Below, piece by piece: positions 43,661-50,615 of a DNA stretch of 64,000 nucleotides. The position numbers were made by a program, and so were the translations under genes. The stretch's first letter is position 1. Each line of letters begins with the position of its first letter. Location: contig CAMHJX010000006.1 in the NCBI GenBank assembly GCA_946185535.1, positions 1 to 64,000 on the forward strand, given 5' to 3'. Source of the DNA: an uncultured Bacteroidales bacterium (GTDB lineage: Bacteria; Bacteroidota; Bacteroidia; Bacteroidales; F082). Below the pieces are notes generated by a model. It searched no databases and was not told the DNA's origin. It was given only the letters and a program-made list of their open reading frames with translations.

Positions 43661-43668
43661 TATATTTG
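43661..43668 (+). promoter_or_regulatory. -7 box of the DUF1016 nuclease cassette
   Basis: TATATTTG begins 2 nt after the DUF1848 stop, so the cargo gene brings its own promoter directly at the junction. Confidence 0.6.
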
Positions 43669-43688
43669 CACATCAAAAAACAAGGCGC

Positions 43689-44894
43689 ATGAACCAACCA
43701 GCGACATACAACAAGGCAGTAGAGACCATCAAGACAGCCATTTTGCAAGGACAATACGAAGCAGCCAAAGGCGTGAACCGTATACAATTAGCGGTGTATT
43801 TCGCTATTGGCAAATACATCTCACTCAACACCCGTAAGGGCAAATGGGGTACAGGCGCATTGAAGACAATTAGCCAGCAACTTCGGAAAGAATTGCCTGG
43901 GTTGCGTGGTTTTGCCCCATCAAGCATGAAAAACATGCGACAATTTTATGAGGAATGGGAGATGCTGGATGCCAATTCGCCAATTGCAATTGGCGAATTA
44001 CAACAGACTAATAATCAGACGGATAATAAATCGCCAATTGTGATTGGCGATTTGGAAGGATCTAATTCGTCGGTTACGACCGACGAATTACAAGTAGTTG
44101 ATAACAAGATTGATATTTATCATTCGTTGTACATTCCCGATGCGATTGCCTTCCCTGCAGAAGATTTTTTCAAGGTGCCTTTTACCCATCACTCGCGCAT
44201 TTTGGCTGGTGCTAAAACATTGGAGGCTCGTTACTACTACATTCACCGCACGGCAGAAGAGAATTTATCGGTGGAGGCATTACAATCTCTACTCAAAGAG
44301 AATGCCTACGAGCAAAGAAATACAATGCCGAGCAACTTTACAAACACACTTCCTGATGCGAAACTTGCCCGCAAAGCGGTGATGATGTTCAAGGACGAGT
44401 ATTTGTTGGATTTCATCAATGTGGAGCAGATTGGCGAGCGCGAGTCCATTGATGTGGACGAACGCGAGGTGGAACAGCAGATTGTCCAAAATGTCAAGAA
44501 TTTCATCATGACTTTCGGAAACGACTTTGCTTTCATCGGCAACCAATACTATTTGGAGGTGTATGGTGTGGAGCATTTCCCCGACCTGTTGTTTTTCAAC
44601 CGCGAACTGAACGCCTTGGTGGTAGTGGAACTGAAGACGGGCGACTTCAAGTCATCTTACCTTGGACAATTGATGTCGTATCTTTCCATCTTGGATGCCA
44701 AAGTGAAGAAGTCGCACGAAAACCCGTCCATCGGCATAGTGTTGTGCAAATCGGCCAAGCGTGATTATGTGGAGTTTGTCATCCGTGACTACAACAAGCC
44801 GATGGGCGTAGCAACCTACAAAACCACAGCCGAAATGCCAGAGGAACTGCGGAAAGCCTTGCCGGATATTGAGGAATTGAAGAAATTGCTGTAA
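43689..44894 (+). CDS. DUF1016 / YhcG-type PD-(D/E)XK nuclease family protein
   Basis: Protein of 401 residues. The N-terminal DUF1016 domain (AVYFAIGKYISLNT, KTISQQLRKELPGLRGF, SSMKNMRQFYEEWEML) is a DNA-binding-like region; the C-terminal half is a PD-(D/E)XK nuclease (GNDFAFIGNQYYLEVYG, DLLFFNRELNALVVVELKTG, with the ELK core). The linker (residues 96-135) consists of three nine-residue repeats: NSPIAIGEL, KSPIVIGDL and NSSVTTDEL. Each is encoded by a 26-nt hairpin. YhcG-type genes are scattered and variable in Bacteroidota, often in accessory regions. Here it fills the gap between DUF1848 and a second copy of that gene's 3' end. Confidence 0.9.
   Translation: MNQPATYNKAVETIKTAILQGQYEAAKGVNRIQLAVYFAIGKYISLNTRKGKWGTGALKTISQQLRKELPGLRGFAPSSMKNMRQFYEEWEMLDANSPIAIGELQQTNNQTDNKSPIVIGDLEGSNSSVTTDELQVVDNKIDIYHSLYIPDAIAFPAEDFFKVPFTHHSRILAGAKTLEARYYYIHRTAEENLSVEALQSLLKENAYEQRNTMPSNFTNTLPDAKLARKAVMMFKDEYLLDFINVEQIGERESIDVDEREVEQQIVQNVKNFIMTFGNDFAFIGNQYYLEVYGVEHFPDLLFFNRELNALVVVELKTGDFKSSYLGQLMSYLSILDAKVKKSHENPSIGIVLCKSAKRDYVEFVIRDYNKPMGVATYKTTAEMPEELRKALPDIEELKKLL
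43974..43999 (+). repeat. In-frame 26-nt palindrome 1
   Basis: Perfect palindrome, arms aattcgccaattg / caattggcgaatt. Begins exactly at codon 96 of the DUF1016 nuclease gene. Confidence 0.9.
44028..44053 (+). repeat. In-frame 26-nt palindrome 2
   Basis: Arms aaatcgccaat / attggcgattt, loop tgtg. Begins at codon 114. Relative to palindrome 1, the third stem pair changes T-A to A-T with pairing kept. Confidence 0.9.
44064..44089 (+). repeat. In-frame 26-nt palindrome 3
   Basis: Arms aattcgtcggt / accgacgaatt, loop tacg. Begins at codon 126. Three stem pairs differ from palindrome 1 and all three are compensated. Confidence 0.9.
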
Positions 44895-44907
44895 AAAAGG
44901 AACTACT

Positions 44908-44956
44908 ATGATGATAGAACAAAACACCAACTACGATTACAAGTTGAAATACAAGT
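44908..44956 (+). pseudogene. Possible truncated start of an unknown gene at the cassette junction
   Basis: Begins ATGATGATAGAACAAAAC (MMIEQNTNYDYKLKYK) 14 nt after the nuclease stop and runs into the DUF1848 fragment at 44957 in another frame. It looks like the first codons of a gene cut by the recombination that formed the junction. Evidence is slight. Confidence 0.35.
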
Positions 44957-45071
44957 CAACACCTGCCCGCATCTGTGCGAATATTGTTATGCGAATGCGA
45001 GCAAGGAAAAAGCGCAAGAGAACTATAATAAACACGAAATGAATCCTTTGGGAGAAACGATAACGGGAAAA
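44957..45071 (+). pseudogene. Fragment: 3' end of a DUF1848 gene
   Basis: 115 bases matching 43541-43655 in the same orientation with about eight mismatches, most of them synonymous (for example NTCPHLCEYCYAN is kept). The stop codon of the intact gene is absent: the frame reads on as ITGKNYGITI before stopping. It carries the C-terminal cysteine motif but no start. Confidence 0.9.
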
Positions 45072-45108
45072 AACTATGGAATAACCATATAAACAAACAA
45101 TTATCTCT

Positions 45109-46263
45109 ATGAACAACTCACTACATAAAGAATTAGTTTTAACAAGAGTAACAGAACAAAACTTGACAAGTGGCATTGAAGATGAGTATGGCGTTCTTTA
45201 TAGCGAAGACGGGGAAATATTGCTGAAATGCAAGAGCCGCAAACTCGAAACATACTCGATAAAGTTTGGGACAAAAGTGATTTGTAATAATGCATTTCAT
45301 TCATGCTCTTTATTAAAACAAGTTATCATTCCAGATTCGGTCATTAGTGTTGGGGATTGCGCCTTTGCATTCTGCCATTCCTTACATAGTATTAATCTTC
45401 CAAATTCAGTTATAAGCATAGGAGATTGTGCCTTTGTTGGTTGTCAATCATTACATAAAATTACCATTCCACATGCTGTTACAAGCATAAGATTTAAGTC
45501 TTTTTTGGGCTGCGAATCTTTGCAACAAATTATCATTCCAAATTCGGTCACAAACATTGGTAACGAAACTTTTTGCAGGTGTCGGTCGTTGCGTCAAATT
45601 ATTATTCCAAAGTCTGTGACAAGCATAGGAAATGGAGTCTTTACCGAATGTGTTAATTTGGAAGTCATATGCGACTCAAAACAATTCGTTTTTGTTAATA
45701 GTATGCTAATAGACAAGCAAAAAGGTATTTTGCTATCATACAATGGAAACAAATCAGATATTGTCATCCCTGATTTTGTTACCAACATTGGAGATAAAGC
45801 GTTTGACAAGTGTAAATCGTTGCAACAAATCACCATTCCCAATTCAGTTACAAATATAGGATTTGGAGCTTTTAGTGAATGTTCGTCATTACAACAAATC
45901 AATATTCCAAATACAGTTACAAGTATAGGAAATTGGGCTTTTTATGAATGCAATTCCTTACCGCAAATCATCATTCCAAACTCGGTAACCAGCATAGGGG
46001 ATGCAGCTTTTTCAGGTTGTAAATCCTTGAAACAATTCATAATTCCAGATTCCATTACAAGAATAGGGAATCAGACATTTGAACAGTGTAGATCCATGAG
46101 ACAAATCTTTATTCCTGACTCTGTTACGAGTATTGGAGATTGGGCGTTTAGCGATTGCCCTTCATTACAACAAATCATCATTCCGGAAGGAAGCACAGAA
46201 AAGTTCAAAAAAATGTTTGATGAAGAATTGTGGGATAAACTTTATGAAAGTGAATCTTTGTAA
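45109..46263 (+). CDS. Leucine-rich repeat protein (LRR_5/BspA-like), no signal peptide seen
   Basis: Protein of 384 residues built of about 13 repeats of 23 residues with the pattern IPNSVTSIGxxAFxxCxSLxQI. It lacks an obvious signal peptide, any transmembrane segment and the T9SS tail found in the other LRR protein of this window, so it may be cytoplasmic or truncated. The repeats are also similar in DNA, so copy-number change by slippage or recombination is likely. It lies just past the DUF1848 fragment and is AT-rich. Confidence 0.85.
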   Translation: MNNSLHKELVLTRVTEQNLTSGIEDEYGVLYSEDGEILLKCKSRKLETYSIKFGTKVICNNAFHSCSLLKQVIIPDSVISVGDCAFAFCHSLHSINLPNSVISIGDCAFVGCQSLHKITIPHAVTSIRFKSFLGCESLQQIIIPNSVTNIGNETFCRCRSLRQIIIPKSVTSIGNGVFTECVNLEVICDSKQFVFVNSMLIDKQKGILLSYNGNKSDIVIPDFVTNIGDKAFDKCKSLQQITIPNSVTNIGFGAFSECSSLQQINIPNTVTSIGNWAFYECNSLPQIIIPNSVTSIGDAAFSGCKSLKQFIIPDSITRIGNQTFEQCRSMRQIFIPDSVTSIGDWAFSDCPSLQQIIIPEGSTEKFKKMFDEELWDKLYESESL

Positions 46264-46265
46264 TT

Positions 46266-46310
46266 GAAAGACCATTTCGATACTCTATATGAGTAAACAA
46301 ATGGTCTTTC
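46266..46310 (+). terminator. Hairpin after the LRR gene
   Basis: Arms gaaagaccattt and aaatggtctttc pair over 12 bp; the loop contains a smaller stem (tactc/gagta). No clear T run, so it may end transcription or only stabilise the 3' end. Confidence 0.55.
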
Positions 46311-46368
46311 GTTGTTAAAATGTCGATAATTGCAAAGTCAATAAATGGTCTTTGACAAATTGATTTTG

Positions 46369-46689
46369 TCATTCAAACAAGACATTCCAAAAAGAAACAA
46401 TCTTATTATGATAACCAACAGCAGTAACCTTGCGAACCAAATCACCATCACCTTTGGCAACATTATTATCCCAATGTAGTGGTTGTAGGTTTGACAAATC
46501 GTCAGTTCCACCTTTGGCAATAGGAATGATATGGTCAATCTCCCAACCAAATTCACTATTTCTATCACCATAGGCTTCAAACACAATCCAAGCACCACAT
46601 GCATCTTTTTGTACATGAACTGGGTCTTGATTCATTACGGGAAATGCTTTTTCCCAAACTTTTTGAATAAGTTCATTTGAAAAACACAT
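46369..46689 (-). CDS. HNH endonuclease, small
   Basis: Protein of 106 residues with the HNH core: GWEIDHIIPIAKGGTDDLSN, then NLQPLHWDNN. The catalytic His (DH), structural Asn and final Asn are in place. No zinc-binding CxxC pairs are visible. The small size matches stand-alone HNH proteins found in accessory regions. Its role (restriction, homing or repair) cannot be inferred. Confidence 0.85.
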   Translation of the reverse strand: MCFSNELIQKVWEKAFPVMNQDPVHVQKDACGAWIVFEAYGDRNSEFGWEIDHIIPIAKGGTDDLSNLQPLHWDNNVAKGDGDLVRKVTAVGYHNKIVSFWNVLFE

Positions 46690-47194
46690 AACAAATAGAA
46701 CGAAGGGATAATTGTAAACCCATTCATGCCTTTCCCTCCTTTAAGACAATCAGGGGCATTAATAAAGTAATTTGAGCTTCTTTTTAGAGGATGTATAACA
46801 ACACTTTAATGTCCTCTACTTCCAAAAATCACAGATGCTTTATTTGTTTCAACTATATATGGAGAACCACATTTAATAATAGTTGACAAAATCGAAATGC
46901 GAAAATAGCATTTTTTGAAATAAAACAAATAGAATTTTTAAAAAAGTCACTTCCCCCCGACAATATTTCCAGCGTTTTGCATACTACACTTGTATAGATG
47001 TCTATGATGTACAATATGGGATTGCTGTTCGAATAGATTGGGACAAAAGGGGCGAGTGTTTGTAGTTTGGCTTGTATAATAATATAGTCATTTGCAATTC
47101 TCCGATATAGGTTTGGGGGTTGTTGACAAATAAGTTATCAACACCTCTTGCAAAAATGGATAATAGACAGTAACTTTGCAAGGTCGCAAGACAA
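46690..47194. other. Intergenic region, 505 bp, AT-rich
   Basis: No gene seen on either strand. A short inverted repeat tagagga/tcctcta lies near 46780-46820. The -7 box of the next gene is at 47171-47178. Confidence 0.5.
47171..47178 (+). promoter_or_regulatory. -7 box for the membrane-anchored unknown gene
   Basis: TAACTTTG, 16 nt before the first ATG (47195) and 43 nt before the second (47222). Confidence 0.55.
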
Positions 47195-48412
47195 ATGAGC
47201 ATGTCTTCATCCAGACCATATATGAAACTACAGAAGAAACCCATGAAAGTCATTATCATTTGTCTGGCCATCATAGTTGTGCCTATCATAATAAAAACCA
47301 TCTGGGTCAGCGTCGCCACAAGGCATAACGGTGACTTTGAGAGCGAGAAGGCCGACATCATAGCGCGGCGGGACTTCCTGATAGAGAAGGTAATCACCGA
47401 TCCGCAAAAGGTTATCGATGAAATGCCCGCCATCGTCGGGCCTCAGTTCCAAGGGGAATGGGCATTGTATTCATGCTCGATGCTGTCGGCGGCGTTGGTG
47501 AATACCACGTTGAGATACGATGAGGATAGGGAAGCGAACATTGCCCGTATCGATAGCCTCATCCAGATGGTCATGTCGTCAGAACTACGGGCTTACGACC
47601 GCGAGCGATGGGGCGAAGACCCGCTGAAAACGTTGGATGGCAAAGAAAGCCATGTCTCTTATCTCAGCCATTTGGCTTGGATGATTGGCGGTTACAAACG
47701 CATCGGTGGCGGCAACAAATACGATGAGCTTTATCATCGGCTATGCGAGACCATGAAACGCCGCATCCTTAATAGTCCAAACATGAATCTGCCGACTTAT
47801 CCGGGCGAGTGCGTGTATGTGCCGGATATGCTGGTGGCCATTGTGGCACTTTCGGTTTATTCTCAACAGTATGAAGGCAAGTATTACTCAACCGTTTACC
47901 AATGGCTTGCCGAGGCCAAACAGTATTGGCTTGACAAGGATACTGGGATGCTCGAGCCGTTCTTGCCTGACGATAGAGAAGGGATTTATGAGGAAGCACC
48001 CATCAAAGGCTTTTACTCGGCGTTGAGTTGCTATTACTTGACTTTCATCGATGAGGAGTTTGCCCGTGACCAGTATGAGAGGCTGAAGACGAACTTCTTG
48101 CAGAAGCGATCCCTACCTGGCTTTAAAGAGTACCATGACAGAAGGTGTTGGCTTGGGATGGATATCGATGCAGGTCCCATTGTGTGTAACCTTAGCCCAA
48201 CGGGAACAGCCTTTGCCGTTGGTAGTGTGACCTATTTCGAGGATTGGGCATTAAGGAAAAAGATTCTGAAGACCGGAGAACTTGCGGGAACTACCTGGCG
48301 CAGTGGAGGCAAGAGCCATTATCTGCTTGCAGATGTTGCCTTGGTTGGCGAGGCTATCATGCTGGCCATGAGGACGGCAGTTGGAGTGGGAGTTTACAAC
48401 ACAACGGATTAA
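47195..48412 (+). CDS. Membrane-anchored protein of unknown function, possible alpha/alpha-barrel
   Basis: About 405 residues with one N-terminal membrane segment (VIIICLAIIVVPIIIKTIWV) and a large exported or periplasmic part. The helical pattern with spaced aromatic motifs (SYLSHLAWMIGGYKRIGG, YPGECVYVPDMLVAIVALSVY, IKGFYSALSCYYLTFI) is reminiscent of alpha/alpha-barrel proteins such as the linalool-dehydratase/isomerase-like group, but I cannot confirm a family. The start could be 47222 or 47243. No close operon partner. Confidence 0.65.
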   Translation: MSMSSSRPYMKLQKKPMKVIIICLAIIVVPIIIKTIWVSVATRHNGDFESEKADIIARRDFLIEKVITDPQKVIDEMPAIVGPQFQGEWALYSCSMLSAALVNTTLRYDEDREANIARIDSLIQMVMSSELRAYDRERWGEDPLKTLDGKESHVSYLSHLAWMIGGYKRIGGGNKYDELYHRLCETMKRRILNSPNMNLPTYPGECVYVPDMLVAIVALSVYSQQYEGKYYSTVYQWLAEAKQYWLDKDTGMLEPFLPDDREGIYEEAPIKGFYSALSCYYLTFIDEEFARDQYERLKTNFLQKRSLPGFKEYHDRRCWLGMDIDAGPIVCNLSPTGTAFAVGSVTYFEDWALRKKILKTGELAGTTWRSGGKSHYLLADVALVGEAIMLAMRTAVGVGVYNTTD

Positions 48413-48627
48413 AAACAAAGGAATTTGTTTAGTGGCATTAAACAAAACATCTATTTCACCAGCTAATGCCTTCAATTTATAAGCAATCCGTATCTATTAA
48501 GAGAACAGAAAGATAAAGACTACGAAATAGCCATGAGAGAATCTTGGTTTAATGCGTAGAAAGCGTCTATGGGGTTGTGGTTTTGATTGTAAAAGCGACA
48601 AACTTTTTGCATTTGAATTTTTTCGCG

Positions 48628-48635
48628 TATCTTTG
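48628..48635 (+). promoter_or_regulatory. -7 box for the ATPase/partner operon
   Basis: TATCTTTG, 19 nt before the ATG at 48655. Confidence 0.6.
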
Positions 48636-48654
48636 CCGCTAAATAGAACATCCT

Positions 48655-49809
48655 ATGGAAAAATTCATCATTAAGCACTTTGGCCCAATTAAAGATGTTT
48701 CTCTTGATTTCGGAGATTTGACTATCCTGGTTGGTCCTCAAGCCAGTGGAAAAAGCATTGCTCTTGAAACCCTAAAGCTAGTCATCGACCGCGACCATGT
48801 CATCAATACTTTGGATAGATACAATTACATCATCGGGCACAATACCGAGAACATACTTAATGTCTATTACGGAGAAGGAATGTCTGATATTTGGAAAGGT
48901 GATTCTTTTATTGAATACGATGGTGAAGCTTTCCTCAAAAGAAGCCTGCCTAAAAAAGCAGATGACAAAGACGAGTCGATGTTTTATATCCCCGCACAAC
49001 GCATTTTCAGCATTTCGGATGGCCGACCAAAGAATTTCATGGAATTTGACAGCTCATCGCCTTATATCCTACGTGCTTTCAGCGAGACCTTGCGACTTTT
49101 TATGCAAAACGGTTTAGGAAATGCCAATGTTTTGTTCCCGATGGGAAACCGTTTAAAAGGTTTTCTTCGCCATTCTTTTGATGAGAGCATTTTCCATAAT
49201 GCCAAAATCATGATGGAGGAACGTGCCGGACAGAAAAAAATGGTACTGAATGTGGACAACATGAGCATACCTTTCATGTCGTGGAGCGCAGGACAGAAGG
49301 AATTCATGCCGTTGCTATTGGCGTTTTACTGTCTTTCGGGTCCACCTTCAAAAGTAATTAAAAAGGAAAAATACAAATATGTTGTCATCGAAGAGCCGGA
49401 AATGGGTCTTCATCCCAAGGCGATTATCAGCGTTATCTTACAAATTTTGGAACTGATTCAAGCTGGCGGTTACAAAGTCATTGTATCGACACACTCGCCC
49501 GTGTTCCTTGAGTTTGCATGGGGATTCAATGTTTTGAAAGCCAACACACATCAGTATGACGCTTTATATGAAATGTTCAACATCCCTGAAACATCACCAG
49601 TCCGTGACATGCTTCAAGGTTTGTTTGAAAAGAATATTAGGACATACTATTTCAAACGTGGAAACAGAAACGGTAAAGTTGTGTCACACGACATTTCAAC
49701 GTTAGATGTTGCTGATGCCAACAGTATCATTTCCGAATGGGGCGGCCTGTCGGAGTTCTCAAGCAAAGTTTCAGAAGTCGTCTCGAAATACTCCATCGAC
49801 AATGAATAA
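48655..49809 (+). CDS. ABC-type AAA ATPase (AAA_15/AAA_21-like), defence-type
   Basis: Protein of 384 residues with the RecF/SMC-like ABC ATPase layout: Walker A LVGPQASGKSIALETL near residue 25, signature-like SWSAGQKEFMPLLLAF near 210, Walker B YVVIEEPEMGLHPKA near 242 and an H-loop VIVSTHSPVFLEF near 282. Such ATPases pair with toxin or nuclease partners in several anti-phage systems (OLD, PARIS, Septu-like). No TOPRIM domain is present in this protein. The downstream gene overlaps it by 8 nt, which suggests a functional pair. Own promoter at 48628. Confidence 0.82.
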   Translation: MEKFIIKHFGPIKDVSLDFGDLTILVGPQASGKSIALETLKLVIDRDHVINTLDRYNYIIGHNTENILNVYYGEGMSDIWKGDSFIEYDGEAFLKRSLPKKADDKDESMFYIPAQRIFSISDGRPKNFMEFDSSSPYILRAFSETLRLFMQNGLGNANVLFPMGNRLKGFLRHSFDESIFHNAKIMMEERAGQKKMVLNVDNMSIPFMSWSAGQKEFMPLLLAFYCLSGPPSKVIKKEKYKYVVIEEPEMGLHPKAIISVILQILELIQAGGYKVIVSTHSPVFLEFAWGFNVLKANTHQYDALYEMFNIPETSPVRDMLQGLFEKNIRTYYFKRGNRNGKVVSHDISTLDVADANSIISEWGGLSEFSSKVSEVVSKYSIDNE

Positions 49810-50278
49810 CAATCCAAGTTCGAGCTTATTAAAGGCTGCTGTCGAACACACGGAAGATGTCAAAGGCAACTTCAAAGTTGGTTTGGGTGCCATAAAGAAC
49901 AATGAGCGACAAAAATTCGTAGTTCCTAATTCTCGTTTGATTGGAGGCAGTTTGGATATTGATTCATCAACCAGAGACAAGTATCCCGATAATTTTCGTT
50001 GGGATTATGCTGTAGAATACAAAAACGAAACGTTTTTCATCGAAATTCATCCTGGTTCGACGAGTGAAATCCAAACAGTTATCGCAAAATTGGATTGGCT
50101 AAAACATTGGTTAAAAGAAAAAGCACCTGAAATAGATACACTTAAGCCTAAAGACAAACGGCCTTATCATTGGGTTTTCACGAACAAATTTGCCATCCTT
50201 CCAAATTCAAGATATGCCAAACTGCTTAGTTTACATGGCATAATACCTACCAAACAATGGGATTACAGTAGGTTATAA
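49802..50278 (+). CDS. Small partner protein, possibly nuclease-like
   Basis: Protein of about 158 residues; the ATG at 49802 overlaps the ATPase stop by 8 nt (the open frame starts earlier, at 49706, inside the ATPase gene). No family recognised with certainty. The core FRWDYAVEYKNETFFIEIHPG resembles the Asp ... Glu-x-Lys spacing of PD-(D/E)XK folds, but with His in place of the Lys. It could be an effector activated by the ATPase, or a regulator. The assignment is inference from gene order and this motif. Confidence 0.55.
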   Translation: MNNNPSSSLLKAAVEHTEDVKGNFKVGLGAIKNNERQKFVVPNSRLIGGSLDIDSSTRDKYPDNFRWDYAVEYKNETFFIEIHPGSTSEIQTVIAKLDWLKHWLKEKAPEIDTLKPKDKRPYHWVFTNKFAILPNSRYAKLLSLHGIIPTKQWDYSRL

Positions 50279-50615
50279 ACAGATTCTTGACTATATTTTT
50301 CAATTCACACAACATATTTGAAACTTTCGGAAAACAATTTCCCTAACATTTTGCAAACTCCACTTTGCAAATTCTTCAGTTTTTTGTCGATTGCATTCGA
50401 CAATTCCTAAACATGACAACAACTCCACCGGATTGATTTGCAAGAAATCTTCCGCCTTTAGGCTTTTGCGTTCTTGAAACGCTATTTTACTCAATGGATT
50501 GAGTAAATGTACTCAGTAGATTGAGTAAATTTGCAAAACGAAAAACCACCAATTTTGAAAAGCGTGTGTTTATTAGTTGGAATAGTATAGAAAAGCGTAT
50601 ACATTAACTCGATTT
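50279..50615. other. Intergenic region with paired palindromes
   Basis: No convincing gene, although an open frame without an ATG exists on the minus strand (50300-50494). Two operator-like palindromes and a -7 box are present at 50486-50533 on the plus strand, but no plus-strand gene follows. Confidence 0.5.
50486..50533 (+). promoter_or_regulatory. Two palindromic operator-like sites with a -7 box, no downstream gene
   Basis: tttactcaa-tgga-ttgagtaaa (50486-50507) and tactca-gtaga-ttgagta (50510-50527), offset by 22 nt (about two helix turns). The second overlaps the -7 box TAAATTTG (50526-50533). This is the design of a promoter under an autorepressor, yet only a minus-strand kinase gene follows. 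Confidence 0.5.

Noticed and set aside
50300-50494. Minus-strand open frame of 64 codons after the ATPase/partner pair
   Set aside because: It has no ATG, starts at a TTG inside a palindrome, shows no recognisable domain, and no promoter faces it. It could be the tail of a lost gene, but the evidence is too slight.
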